This document shows, piece by piece, positions 9,301 to 17,778 of a DNA stretch of 64,000 bases; position 1 is the stretch's first letter; every line of letters starts with the position of its first letter. The stretch lies in the NCBI GenBank assembly GCA_023229765.1, contig JALNYO010000012.1:1-64000 (forward strand), read 5' to 3'. The notes under the pieces are model-generated. The model saw nothing but the letters and a program-made list of their open reading frames with translations, was not told the origin of the DNA and did not search any database. The stretch is from Syntrophales bacterium (GTDB lineage: Bacteria; Desulfobacterota; Syntrophia; Syntrophales; UBA5619). The position numbers and the translations under genes are program-made.

Positions 9301-10518
9301 CGCGGGCGGGTGACCGTGGCCAAGGCCGGGGCTTACCTTCCCTCGGCGGGTATTGACGTTAAAGATGTCAATCTTTCTCTGGGCCTGGAAAATAATCTTG
9401 TCCGGGTAGAGTCGTTTTACGCCAAGTCTGGATCTGGCATAATCAAAGGGAAAGGCCTCATCAGAATTGCCGGGCGGCGTGTGGTCGGCTATGAGGGATC
9501 CCTCGAGGGAAACGATTTTCAGGTTGTCTATACCCCGGAACTGCAGGTGCGGGCCGCACCGAGCCTGACTTTCAGCGGCACTCCGGAAAAGCTGACTATC
9601 AGGGGCGAAGTGAAACTTCCTGAATTGCTAATTTTCGGCCCGCCGGCGGGAAATTTCATCCTGCCGAGTTCCGATGTTGTCTTTGCCGGAAAGCAACAAA
9701 GCGAGGGGAAAACCTTCATGCCGGTTTTTGATGCAAAGGTGCGTCTGACGCTGGGCGACCGTGCGCTGGTCAGGATGAAGGGAATAGATGCTAAGCTGGC
9801 CGGCAGCATCGATCTGGAATTTCAGAGACTTGAAGCAATCACCAGCAGAGGCGAGATCCGAGTGGTTGAGGGGAGTTATAAGACCTATGGCGTGTCTTTG
9901 CAGATCGTGCGGGGACGTCTTTTCTATGACGGGGGACCGATAAATCAACCGGCGCTTGATATTCTTGCTCTTCGTTCGGTAGTGGATGTAAAGGCGGGCG
10001 TTACGATCGGGGGGCTCTTGAGGACGCCGGTGATCAAGCTATATTCGGAACCGGCCATGTCCGACGTCGATATCCTCTCCTATGTCGTTTTCGGCCATCC
10101 GCTTTCCAGCCGAAGTAATGCCGAGCAGATCGGCGTGTTGGCGCAGGCTGCCGGTTTGCTTCTTTCCCGGGGAAAGGCCTCGGGCATCCAGGATAAACTG
10201 AAAAAACAATTCGGTTTGAGCACCCTTGATATACAGTCTAAAAACAGTGGACTGGCGGGGAGCATTGGTTATAAAAAAATAAACGGGGGTATTCTGCCTG
10301 CCGGGGATGGGTCAGGCAAGGTCAACGATGCCGCCGACACCATTGTTGCCGTAGGGAAGTATCTTACGCCCCAGTTGTATTTGAGCTATGGAAGGTCGCT
10401 GTTCACCGGCAACAATATTTTCAGCCTCCGTTACAGCATCAGCGAAAGATGGCAGATCGAGACGGTAACGGGAACCGAAAGCGGCGCTGATCTCTATTAC
10501 AAGATAGATTTCAAATGA
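6349..10518 (+). CDS. tamB: TamB-like translocation and assembly module protein (DUF490)
   Basis: A 1389-residue periplasm-spanning protein with one N-terminal membrane anchor (IYGAIILVFAALITAGW), a very long repetitive beta-rich body, and a C-terminal TamB/DUF490 domain (about residues 1040-1389) ending in a TamA-interacting Phe (DLYYKIDFK). TamB family members form a hydrophobic groove between inner and outer membrane, implicated in lipid transport and outer-membrane protein assembly. The start is a TTG that overlaps the tamA stop by 4 bases (TTGA); no other start gives the membrane anchor. Length and neighbour match the family. Confidence 0.9.
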   Translation: MKRLAIYGAIILVFAALITAGWRGASWLLYTEEGARWALASISRHTSLQISARKIEGRLIDHLRLEDLHLTIEPFAVDLQSMEYHLQPRRLLSGMAALESLTLTGVRVQDNSVEKQAPDLSWPKVSGIMSVLDVSVKKLQIDDISYSAPSRGLLLKDMSVESSVLWRHRNLTISDLILKTPYGSGRGEAIAGFYQPSLRFDLDFASPRQFAAMNVFSAHGLFKPGSRPEQLAGNISLSGSSGGVRRLELAGDVGMTLKSFNLRNFRLSWFDGKGAITGGGSVLLTADAPVFSLKLLLADVDLATALKIPTNIKGSITLDGTPARYHGAFTLENNKQGWQKAVATGEYRGSERALEVNAVSAALLAGNVQGKAAMDWQQGFHLKGSLRGKDLDPAGFNADWEGLINFDLAGDVAWENDGKPRGSLKGRLRESRLQNQLLQGEVKARFGAGDINVEKLTLKGSGFTVRGSGSIADKLNFAAKIDDLGQLVPGAAGKLDLNGHVRYSDSQLSGAATGRGRKISFGEVKIEKAELDGYLGSKKEAPLFLNASMKNIVYKDLHIDSGTLKVDGAVSRHEIAASLKMKKTVLLASLTGGLHDRLWQGRVESIAGRDEVGAWKLIQPASVAVSSRKITISPVILTGDEQERIEIKGEFTKEPSGGFFGAVWTGLNVKHFGFLLPKELKKEFKYGGLITGKMNGKILADGHLETAGQASVAAGTIKWQQKAETLDLHFPLAEFAWSSRGIQGRPTSVHLTGLAEATGSVTIEGTQFRVPKGSARFNGSEQGINASVEISPEGGGLLSADFSATAPFNFSLPETGEFKAQWTDINSEFFRFLLPENVNLAGILAGTANGNLLSGRRLSLRGAASLSPPVGASEGKISYRKKDGEINANFRSASLSWDWQEKTLNGNLSARLVDYGNLKGSFRLPVEAALPAAFDKKGPLFVSLNGRFKEKGLLSFQFPGLIKESHGEIDANVVVEGSWENPLSRGRVTVAKAGAYLPSAGIDVKDVNLSLGLENNLVRVESFYAKSGSGIIKGKGLIRIAGRRVVGYEGSLEGNDFQVVYTPELQVRAAPSLTFSGTPEKLTIRGEVKLPELLIFGPPAGNFILPSSDVVFAGKQQSEGKTFMPVFDAKVRLTLGDRALVRMKGIDAKLAGSIDLEFQRLEAITSRGEIRVVEGSYKTYGVSLQIVRGRLFYDGGPINQPALDILALRSVVDVKAGVTIGGLLRTPVIKLYSEPAMSDVDILSYVVFGHPLSSRSNAEQIGVLAQAAGLLLSRGKASGIQDKLKKQFGLSTLDIQSKNSGLAGSIGYKKINGGILPAGDGSGKVNDAADTIVAVGKYLTPQLYLSYGRSLFTGNNIFSLRYSISERWQIETVTGTESGADLYYKIDFK

Positions 10519-10544
10519 TAAATCACCGACCGCCGCCGAGAAAA

Positions 10545-10655
10545 TCAGATCGCCGTTTTTCCCGCCTTTTTCAATTTTTTGGCGTCTTTTTTCTCTTTCA
10601 GGGATTTACTGGGCTTTTTCTTTGTATCTTTTTTGACATCTTTATCCTTACCCAT
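10545..10655 (-). CDS. small lysine-rich protein, unknown function
   Basis: A 36-residue open frame, starting MGKDKDVKK and rich in Lys (about 45 percent), preceded by an excellent GGAGGAAGAGTC-ATG. It has no Cys, Trp or membrane segment and would be very basic and probably disordered. I do not recognise a named family. The ribosome site and composition argue for a real gene. The opposing + strand frame here (10515-10712) has no ribosome site and is Phe/Leu-rich, as expected of an antisense shadow of Lys codons. Confidence 0.5.
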   Translation of the reverse strand: MGKDKDVKKDTKKKPSKSLKEKKDAKKLKKAGKTAI

Positions 10656-10795
10656 GACTCTTCCTCCTTTTTATCTTTTTTAAAATCGCGGCTGATGGTT
10701 TTAATACCCTAAATGCGCATGGATATGCAATAAAAATATTTTCCGGTTTAAAGTTACAAATTGCAATATTTTTTGTCTTGAAGTAGTCTCAAAGC

Positions 10796-13700
10796 ATGAA
10801 AGAGAACGAAGAGAAAGCGGAGCTTAATGTTCACAAAGCGGAGCTTAATGTTGATAAAAGGGTCTTGACTGCCCTTGAGATCAATCTGGAAAGGACCAGG
10901 TCGACTGTTGCAATTCCGGACCGTTATGGTGAACTGCTGGCCGTTGCCAAGAGTCACACCGTGGTGGGCAAGCGCACGGAGGAGATGCTTCAGGAGCTTC
11001 ATCATCCGTTCGTGAACTGGGGATATCTGCTGCAACAGTTGAGGGTGTTGTCCACAAGTGATTTCAATTATTTCAATAGTCACGAGAAAGGTTTGCAGGC
11101 GCTTCAGGCCTTTGCCGACATTTATCTTGACGTAATCACCTCTGCGGTGGGGGGCGAAGCAATAAAGGTCTGCGCGGTCCGCTACTGTCTTGAATATCTC
11201 AATACCATTCTCGAAAAGAGCGGGAAACTCATAGAAAGGAACATCCCTTTGCTGGCGCGGCTGCTTAGCCGCCTTGCCGATCTATCGTCAACGCATGGCA
11301 GTTTTTTCAAAAAGTCATCCGGATACGCCAAAGCCATGGTCCAAGCGATTCTTGAGAAGCAGATAACAGCGAGCTTAAAAGATGATGCAGCTAAAATCCT
11401 GTTTTTTTCTTTAAAGGCCGCCTATTCGTATTGGCTGGAGCAGCCGGATCCGGCATACTGGTTTACGACGGCGGGAGAAAGCGCTGAAGCAATCGCTTCC
11501 TATCGCGAGCTGCTTGAGCCGCTTTCGCACAAAAAGCTGGCCAGAATCAGTTCTCGCCTTGAGGAGCTGCAACAGTCAGAGGTGAGTGCCGGTGAGAAAA
11601 TCGAGGGATTTCTTGATTTGCCCGACTACGCACAGATCGCCAATGTTTATCTGACTATTGCCGATGCACTTGAAAAGTCCAAAGCTTTTGCGGGACGCCG
11701 CTATCTGGTGAAGCTTGATTTTCTTTTCAAGATGATGGGCGTGGAGGGGCTTGAGGCCCAGCGCAACGTGATTTTTACCGAGATAAACCGGTGCCTGGTC
11801 AGGGCGCTGAAGGAAGAAAATAACGATGATACTGATGATTTTGTTCATAAGATATTCATCCTTCTTAAAAAAACAGTAGCCAATGATCAATACAAGAGTT
11901 CAACCCTTGACTGCATCTCCACTCTATCCAAAGAGATCTTCCTGCTGAACAACCATGCCCTTGTCGATTATTTGATCGAAGAGCTTGTGACTTTTGGTTT
12001 TCAGTATCCGGCGGTAAAAGGAGCAACCGCCGATTGGCAGATACAGGTAAACCCGGCCCATATCAAAAACATCCGTTCCTGGCTGGAGATTATTGCCCTG
12101 AAGCCAAGATGGACCAAGAAGCTGCTTTCCGCCCTGATAATAAATCTGAAATTGGGGGGTGTTTTTGTCAGCGATACCGATCTTCTGCAAAAGGATATTT
12201 CCAGCCTTCTTAATTCGGATATCCTGCCGGCTTATAACAAGATAAAGCAGCTTCTTCGCATATTTCCCATTTATTTTAGAGAAATCGGCGCCGAAGGGGA
12301 ACTCCGGACAATCTCTACGGAGGTGGATGAGCTTTCTGCAAGAAACGACCGGCTTATCTATTTTCTCAGGAAGCAGTCGCATGTCGAAAGCAACAGCCTG
12401 CTGGTTCTCTTTATCGAGGATATTTTCCGTTACTGGCAATCCGGGGACAAAAAAATCCTGAAAGGCCATCTTCCGGAGGAGGTTTACCAGGGAATTACAC
12501 CCGCTGGCGAGTATTTTGTCGAACTGAACATAATCTTCAATAAATTGTTTGAGGAAATACATGGTGCAACGAAGACGCTGCTGGAATGGGACATTCCGAA
12601 GATAGAAAGAGAAATAAATTCAATAGCAGGAGTGAGCGCCCGGGAGAAGAAGCGCGCCGAACTGATGATCCGCTTGTATCAGCTTCTCAGCCGGAAGTAT
12701 TTTCATCAGCATGCCGATATCCTGCGGGAGCTGGAAAATCATCCCTTTATCAATCCTGAAAAAATAATCCTCCTGAAACGCGCCCGGGAAAGGGGAGATT
12801 GCTACCGCTGCCTCAGCCTTGTGCTGGAGATGCTCGCCGTTTTGAAAGGCAGAATTCTCTCCCCGCAAAAAACCGAATATTTTGAAAACATATATTATAA
12901 AAGACATGTTGCCGCCGGAATTCCTTCGATGTACGGAACCTACCGCGAAGAGAAATTCGAGGCTATGGGGCTGACTTTCCGGCTGGAGAGTTTTGCCGTT
13001 CTTCTTTTTGAGCGGCTGCTGGAATCGCTCAATCTGAAATTCATAACCAAAAGCACCCTGATCAAAATCCATAAATACCTGTGGCTGTATATGAAGGCCC
13101 TCGATTTAGACGGTGTGGCTACGGAGGGGCTGGTCGGGAAACTTAAGCTGCTTACCAGCGCCTTGCAGATAAGGCAATTTACCATTGAACAATATTTTGA
13201 TATTTTTCAGTTTATTGCCAGAGGCATTCAGGATATCGCCCGTGATTACTATATCGATGTTCACCACGCGAATCTTGTCGTGATTGTCAATCAGCTTGCC
13301 AAGGCAGGCAAGGGCAACGACGAGGATGTTCAGAAACTCAATGATGCGGAAAGGTTTTATCAATCTTCGGAGAGTTTTACCCGCTCAATCATTTCTTCTG
13401 CTTTCGGGATGCAGTCTCTGGACGGTTTTGTCAATAAAATAATTGGCGCGCTAAGCGGAGAGCTGGAAAAATTCAAGGATAACAGGAACATTCTTAATCA
13501 GGTCATGGCCTATACGCCGGAGCTGGCGATATCCTCTTTGTATCTGAAAAACAAGAGGGTGGACAACCAGATCATGATAGGAAACAAGGCTTATCTGTTA
13601 AAAGAGCTGATTTCGCTGAATCTCCCTGTTCCTCCCGGATTTGTCATTACTACCGAGGTGTTCCGTGGCTATGAAGGCGTCATGGGACATAAAAGTATCT

Positions 13701-15037
13701 ATAAAGACCTTGAATTGAGAGTTTACCAGGAAATCAAGGAGATGGAACGGGTGACCGGCAAGATATTCGGCAATCCGGCCAATCCGCTCCTCTTTTCGGT
13801 ACGCAGCGGGGCGACCATCTCGCTGCCGGGGATGATGAGGTCTTTTCTCAATGTCGGCATCAATGAAAAGATTGCCGAGGGGCTGGCGCAAAAAAATCAG
13901 CACCAGTGGGCGGCCTGGGATTCTTACCGGCGTTTTTTGCAGACATGGGGCATGTTCCGGGGGCTGGAAAGAAACATCTTCGATGAAATCATCAACAGTT
14001 ACAAGGCAAGCCACAAGGTGGCGAAGAAGTTTCAATTCGAGCCGGCGCAGATGAAGCAGCTTGCCCTGTCCTACAAAGACGCCATTCTGAAGCGGGGTAT
14101 AAAAATTCCGGAGAATCCCTATGAGCAGTTGCATCACGCAGTAATTGAGGTCTTCGCGTCTTGGAATTCCGAACAGGCGCGGATTTACCGCCATCAGGCG
14201 CGCCTTTCCGATGCATGGGGAACCGCTGTGCTGGTTCAGGCGATGGTATTCGGCAATCTGCATGAAAATTCCGGATCCGGCGTCATTTTTACGCGCGACC
14301 CGAAAGGCGCATCGCAGGATGTTTCCATAAACGGAGATTTTATCTTCTGCGTCCAGGGAGACGATATCGTTTCCGGTCTTGTGGAGACTTTTCCTGTCTC
14401 CGAAAAACAGCGCATCGCCGAAAAAAGGGAAGCCGCGATATCGTTGCAGACCAAATTCCCGGAAATATACAAGGAACTGGTGCGGATTGCGGAATTATTG
14501 ATTTATGAAAAGGGTTACAATCATCAGGAGATCGAATTTACCTTTGAAGATTCGCCTAAAGAAGGCCTCTATATACTCCAGACGCGCGATATGGTGCAGC
14601 GGGAAAACGGACATACCCGGATCTTTTTAAGCGACAGCGCTCTCGACCAGTCCTGTCTGGGCGCCGGCATCGGGGTAAGCGGAGGCGCCCTGACCGGCAG
14701 GGCGGTATATACCGAAGAAGAGATACAGCATTTCCGCGCCAGCGATCCGGGCACAGCCCTCATTTTGATCCGCCCCGATACGGTTCCCGACGATGTCGGC
14801 ATTATTCTGAAGGCCGACGGCATTCTCACGGCGCGCGGCGGCGGCACTTCCCATGCGGCCGTTACTATCCCCCAGCTCAAAAAGGTTGGCGTAGTCGGTT
14901 TCAGCAAACTGCGCGTCTATGAGGCGGAGGGTTACAGCAAGGTGGACGGCAAGACAATCCACGGCGGGGATTTCATCAGTATCGACGGCTGGACCGGCGC
15001 CGTTTATATGGGAAGGCACGCCATCAAAACTGGGTAA
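10796..15037 (+). CDS. PEP/pyruvate-binding (PPDK-like) protein with large novel N-terminal region
   Basis: A 1413-residue cytoplasmic protein. Residues about 903-1260 match the ATP-grasp nucleotide and PEP/pyruvate-binding domain of pyruvate phosphate dikinase and PEP synthase (GNKAYLLKEL, PVPPGFVITTEVF, SVRSGATISLPGMM). Residues about 1300-1410 are the swivelling phosphohistidine domain, with catalytic His in GGGTSHAAV. The TIM-barrel PEP-binding domain that normally follows is absent. Residues 1-900 are helical-looking and match nothing I recognise. The enzyme could carry a phosphoryl group between ATP and an unknown acceptor. The extreme 5' end contains two near-copies of a 21-base repeat (coding KAELNV twice) and no good ribosome site, so translation may begin further in. 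Confidence 0.85.
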   Translation: MKENEEKAELNVHKAELNVDKRVLTALEINLERTRSTVAIPDRYGELLAVAKSHTVVGKRTEEMLQELHHPFVNWGYLLQQLRVLSTSDFNYFNSHEKGLQALQAFADIYLDVITSAVGGEAIKVCAVRYCLEYLNTILEKSGKLIERNIPLLARLLSRLADLSSTHGSFFKKSSGYAKAMVQAILEKQITASLKDDAAKILFFSLKAAYSYWLEQPDPAYWFTTAGESAEAIASYRELLEPLSHKKLARISSRLEELQQSEVSAGEKIEGFLDLPDYAQIANVYLTIADALEKSKAFAGRRYLVKLDFLFKMMGVEGLEAQRNVIFTEINRCLVRALKEENNDDTDDFVHKIFILLKKTVANDQYKSSTLDCISTLSKEIFLLNNHALVDYLIEELVTFGFQYPAVKGATADWQIQVNPAHIKNIRSWLEIIALKPRWTKKLLSALIINLKLGGVFVSDTDLLQKDISSLLNSDILPAYNKIKQLLRIFPIYFREIGAEGELRTISTEVDELSARNDRLIYFLRKQSHVESNSLLVLFIEDIFRYWQSGDKKILKGHLPEEVYQGITPAGEYFVELNIIFNKLFEEIHGATKTLLEWDIPKIEREINSIAGVSAREKKRAELMIRLYQLLSRKYFHQHADILRELENHPFINPEKIILLKRARERGDCYRCLSLVLEMLAVLKGRILSPQKTEYFENIYYKRHVAAGIPSMYGTYREEKFEAMGLTFRLESFAVLLFERLLESLNLKFITKSTLIKIHKYLWLYMKALDLDGVATEGLVGKLKLLTSALQIRQFTIEQYFDIFQFIARGIQDIARDYYIDVHHANLVVIVNQLAKAGKGNDEDVQKLNDAERFYQSSESFTRSIISSAFGMQSLDGFVNKIIGALSGELEKFKDNRNILNQVMAYTPELAISSLYLKNKRVDNQIMIGNKAYLLKELISLNLPVPPGFVITTEVFRGYEGVMGHKSIYKDLELRVYQEIKEMERVTGKIFGNPANPLLFSVRSGATISLPGMMRSFLNVGINEKIAEGLAQKNQHQWAAWDSYRRFLQTWGMFRGLERNIFDEIINSYKASHKVAKKFQFEPAQMKQLALSYKDAILKRGIKIPENPYEQLHHAVIEVFASWNSEQARIYRHQARLSDAWGTAVLVQAMVFGNLHENSGSGVIFTRDPKGASQDVSINGDFIFCVQGDDIVSGLVETFPVSEKQRIAEKREAAISLQTKFPEIYKELVRIAELLIYEKGYNHQEIEFTFEDSPKEGLYILQTRDMVQRENGHTRIFLSDSALDQSCLGAGIGVSGGALTGRAVYTEEEIQHFRASDPGTALILIRPDTVPDDVGIILKADGILTARGGGTSHAAVTIPQLKKVGVVGFSKLRVYEAEGYSKVDGKTIHGGDFISIDGWTGAVYMGRHAIKTG

Positions 15038-15071
15038 TGCCGGAAGATGACCCACCGGGTTTTTTGCATAA

Positions 15072-15110
15072 AAAAGCGCGAGGCTTGACTTGGTTCAAGC
15101 CTCGCGCTTT
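15072..15110. terminator. bidirectional intrinsic terminator
   Basis: A strong stem pairs AAAAGCGCGAGGCTTGA with TCAAGCCTCGCGCTTTT around a short loop, with A tracts on one side and T tracts on the other. It separates the convergent PEP-binding protein gene (+) and GAPDH gene (-) and can serve both. Confidence 0.85.
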
Positions 15111-15123
15111 TCTTTTTTACCGC

Positions 15124-16398
15124 TTAGAGATTCAGATTCTTGTGAATGTATGTCGTCAGATCGCCGAGGCGGTTGGTGTAGCTGCCGTATTCGTTGTCGT
15201 ACCATCCGAAGATCTTCGCGTGAATTACCGGAATGCGAACATTCTTTTCCTCCAGCGCTTCATGAACCGCCGCCGGCAGATTGGGGATGTCCGATAGATC
15301 GAAATCGATAAAGGCCGTCCGGGTATGGTTGAACTGCCCCTCGATGACGATGGCGGCGTCCATGCCGATCAAGTCGGTGGGCACGTTCTGCTCCTCCGAA
15401 TAGACAACCAGGTGTTCGGGATCATTGGCAAATGCCCTTTTATAGATGTCGTTGAGGCTGTCCCGGTTGAGCGGGGTTGCACCGCCGTTTTTAGGCGCCG
15501 GAAAGGTTATGTTCAGGACGATCAGGGATTCAGTAGTCGTCGGCACCCGGATCGAATCCGCCATGAAACCGATGTCTTTTACCTCCGGGATTACCTGGAT
15601 CAGGGCTTCGGCGGCATTGGTGGAAGTCAGGATGATGTTGTTCAACGTGCTGCGGTTTTTGCGAAGGTCCTTTTCACCGGCCTTCGGCGTCTTGTCGAGG
15701 ATGCTCTGCGTATTGGTTACCGCATGAATCGTTGACATCGAGGCGGTGAGGATTCTGCTGGTCGCCTCCTCTTCCAGAAGTGGTTTCAGCATGTGCGCCA
15801 GACCCGTGGTCGTGCAGGATGCCGCGGAGACAAGCTGGTGTTTTTTATGGTCAAATGCGGTATGGTTGATGCCGTAAATCATTGTTACCGCTTCGCCCGG
15901 CATCGGCAGAGCCTTATTTTTAATTTTGAACGCCGAGGAGTTTATGACAACCTTTGCCCCTCCGGCAAGGTGGCCGCGCAGGGAGCCGTTTTTTTCGTCC
16001 GCCGGCAGCGTCGGATCCTGAAATTTTCCGGTACAGTCCACAACAACATCGGCGCCGCAGTCCCGCCAGGCAATTTCAGAGGGATTTCTCGCCGTGCGCA
16101 GAATTTTTACCGGGATGCCGTCGATCAGAAGTTCCCCCTTCTTGTCATCGACAATTTTGACAATCCTTTCCGCCTTGATGCCGTACAGGAATTTGTGGAT
16201 GGGCCCGTAGGTCGCGTCTTTTTCGATCGTCTGGGCAACAGCGGCAAGCCCGGTACCGGCCTCCCGCCCCAAATTGACGACGATTTCCTGAAAATATTTT
16301 CTTCCGATATGGTGCCAGAGCGTAAGTTTCCCTATTCTCCCCAAACTGTTTATTCCCAGAACCGGCTTCCTATTTTCAAAAACCTCCACCTGACTCAT
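15124..16398 (-). CDS. gap: glyceraldehyde-3-phosphate dehydrogenase
   Basis: Oxidises glyceraldehyde 3-phosphate to 1,3-bisphosphoglycerate with NAD(P)+ in glycolysis, or the reverse in gluconeogenesis. The 424-residue chain is longer than the usual 330-340. It has the Rossmann start (GINSLGRIGKLTL), the catalytic SAASCTTTG Cys, the substrate loop with SMSTIHAVT, and the C-terminal GWYDNEYGSYTNRL. Extra length sits in the N-terminal domain and a loop around PLNRDSLNDIY. AAAGGA lies about 10 bases before the ATG. Monocistronic, ending at the shared terminator. Confidence 0.92.
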   Translation of the reverse strand: MSQVEVFENRKPVLGINSLGRIGKLTLWHHIGRKYFQEIVVNLGREAGTGLAAVAQTIEKDATYGPIHKFLYGIKAERIVKIVDDKKGELLIDGIPVKILRTARNPSEIAWRDCGADVVVDCTGKFQDPTLPADEKNGSLRGHLAGGAKVVINSSAFKIKNKALPMPGEAVTMIYGINHTAFDHKKHQLVSAASCTTTGLAHMLKPLLEEEATSRILTASMSTIHAVTNTQSILDKTPKAGEKDLRKNRSTLNNIILTSTNAAEALIQVIPEVKDIGFMADSIRVPTTTESLIVLNITFPAPKNGGATPLNRDSLNDIYKRAFANDPEHLVVYSEEQNVPTDLIGMDAAIVIEGQFNHTRTAFIDFDLSDIPNLPAAVHEALEEKNVRIPVIHAKIFGWYDNEYGSYTNRLGDLTTYIHKNLNL

Positions 16399-16509
16399 AA
16401 GCGACCATCCTTTCTTTTAATAAAAATGGTTGAAGAGAACAAAACGGCTGTGTTTATCCGGGTCTTGAGGACCCGGGACTTTTTCACCCGAAAATGCATG
16501 CATAAGAGA

Positions 16510-16670
16510 CAATTGCAAAACTCGCAAGTCTGTCATTTCCGCCCCCGCCTGCGCGGGGGTAAACTCTGGGCGGAAATCCAGCATGTAACGGCCTTGAATC
16601 ATGGATGCCCGACAAAAACACTCGGGCATGACAAAACGAAGTTTAATGTTCACAAAACGTTTTGCAATTG
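16510..16670. repeat. MITE-like element with 12-bp terminal inverted repeats
   Basis: The ends are a perfect 12-bp inverted pair, CAATTGCAAAAC and GTTTTGCAATTG. Inside are nested palindromes: a CCCCCGCCTGCGCGGGGG stem, a TTTCCGCCC/GGGCGGAAA pair, and GATGCCCGA/TCGGGCATG. No protein is encoded. It also contains a motif (AAACGAAGTTTAATGTTCAC) very close to the duplicated repeat at the start of the PEP-binding protein gene. It looks like a non-autonomous mobile or REP-type repeat. Confidence 0.6.
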
Positions 16671-16741
16671 GCTCATAAGCTGTTGATTTATAATGATTAC
16701 TCTTTCATCCTTCTTTATGACGGTGTGCCGTCATAATTGTT

Positions 16742-17434
16742 TCAACGGCTTTTCGTTACGCCGACCAGGCGGCAGTAGTCAGAAACAGGACAGATGCTGC
16801 AGATTGGCGAAACGGGCCGGCAGATGTTTCTCCCAAAGGAGACCATCAGCGTGTTGTACTTTATCCAGTACTGCTTCGGCAGCTTTTTCCGGAGGGCAAA
16901 CTCTGTTTCCTCCGGGTTCTTTGTATGCACATACCCGAGGCGATTGGAGATCCGGTGCACGTGTATGTCCACGCAGATACCCGGTCCGTTGAAGCCGAGG
17001 GCAACGACGAGATTGGCCGTTTTTCTTCCGACCCCGCGCATCGTGAGGAGTTCCTCAATGCTGTCCGGAACCAGGGAGGCGTAACGGTCAATCAGCGTCA
17101 GGCAGACTTCGTGAATAGTTTCCGTTTTGTTTCGGTAGAAGCCAACCGGGTAGATCGCCTTCCTTATCTCCTCTTTTGTCAGCGCCGCCATTGCAGAAGG
17201 AGTTTGGGCGAGGGAAAAGAGTCTTGCGGTCGCAAGCGCGGTTACCTCGTCTTTCGTGCGCAGGCTAAGCAGGGTCGAGATAAGTATTTCAAAGGGGTCG
17301 CGATGTTCCTCCGCCAGTTTTGTAACAATCGGCAGCTCCTTTTTTTCGAGCGCCTCCTCAATCAGTCCGATGATGGTTCCTATGGCGATATTGCCCATAA
17401 CCCCCGCTCGATTGTCCGGTTCATAACCGTTCAC
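16742..17434 (-). CDS. nth: endonuclease III
   Basis: Base-excision repair DNA glycosylase/AP lyase for oxidised pyrimidines. 230 residues. The helix-hairpin-helix motif reads LTMRGVGRKTANLV with the catalytic Lys, the catalytic Asp is in CVDIHVHR, and the C-terminal [4Fe-4S] cluster has Cys-x6-Cys-x2-Cys-x5-Cys (CRPVSPICSICPVSDYC). The frame starts with GTG at 17434 after GGAG; an ATG at 17398 with GCGGGGG upstream is an alternative start that would trim 12 residues lacking family similarity. Confidence 0.92.
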   Translation of the reverse strand: MNGYEPDNRAGVMGNIAIGTIIGLIEEALEKKELPIVTKLAEEHRDPFEILISTLLSLRTKDEVTALATARLFSLAQTPSAMAALTKEEIRKAIYPVGFYRNKTETIHEVCLTLIDRYASLVPDSIEELLTMRGVGRKTANLVVALGFNGPGICVDIHVHRISNRLGYVHTKNPEETEFALRKKLPKQYWIKYNTLMVSFGRNICRPVSPICSICPVSDYCRLVGVTKSR

Positions 17435-17479
17435 GATTCTCCGTTTACGGTTTTTACTTAATTGAACAACTCATAATTG

Positions 17480-17609
17480 ACGAACTCGTCAAAAGTGAAA
17501 AATGCCCAGGAATCGTCATTCCGGTGAAAACAGGAATCCAGATATTTCAAGGTGTTACAAAAGCACTGGATACCGTCTTTCGACGGTATGACGACTTTTG
17601 ACGAGAGCA
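17480..17609. repeat. MITE-like inverted-repeat element with possible target duplication
   Basis: An outer inverted pair (CTCGTCAAAAGT at 17485-17496 and ACTTTTGACGAG at 17594-17605) encloses an inner one (GTCATTCCG... and ...GGTATGACG; GGAATCCAG and CTGGATACC). The 9-mer TCATAATTG occurs directly outside both ends (17471-17479 and 17610-17618), as a target-site duplication would. It is non-coding and related in style to the repeat at 16510-16670. Confidence 0.55.
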
Positions 17610-17648
17610 TCATAATTGCATCTCAGGCCCAAGTCTTTGCCGACTGCA

Positions 17649-17774
17649 AACCGTCAACCGTCAACCGTGAACCGTCAACCGTAAACCGTCAACCGTGAAC
17701 CGTCAACCGTCAACCGTGAACCGTCAACCGTCAACCGTGAACCGTGAACCGTCAACCGTAAACCGCCAACCGTA
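17649..17774. repeat. 18-copy tandem heptamer repeat AACCGTN
   Basis: Eighteen contiguous 7-base units read AACCGT plus C, G or A; only the 17th differs inside the hexamer (AACCGCC). It lies just downstream of fdhE and, on the minus strand, between fdhE and nth. Pieces of the reverse complement (ACGGTTTTT, CGTTTACGG) occur near 17430-17456. There are no spacers, so it is not CRISPR. Length variation by slippage is expected. Confidence 0.95.
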
Positions 17775-17778
17775 AACC

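Noticed and set aside
17649..17774. Heptamer array as a CRISPR
   Set aside because: Units are contiguous 7-mers with no spacers and no cas genes nearby.
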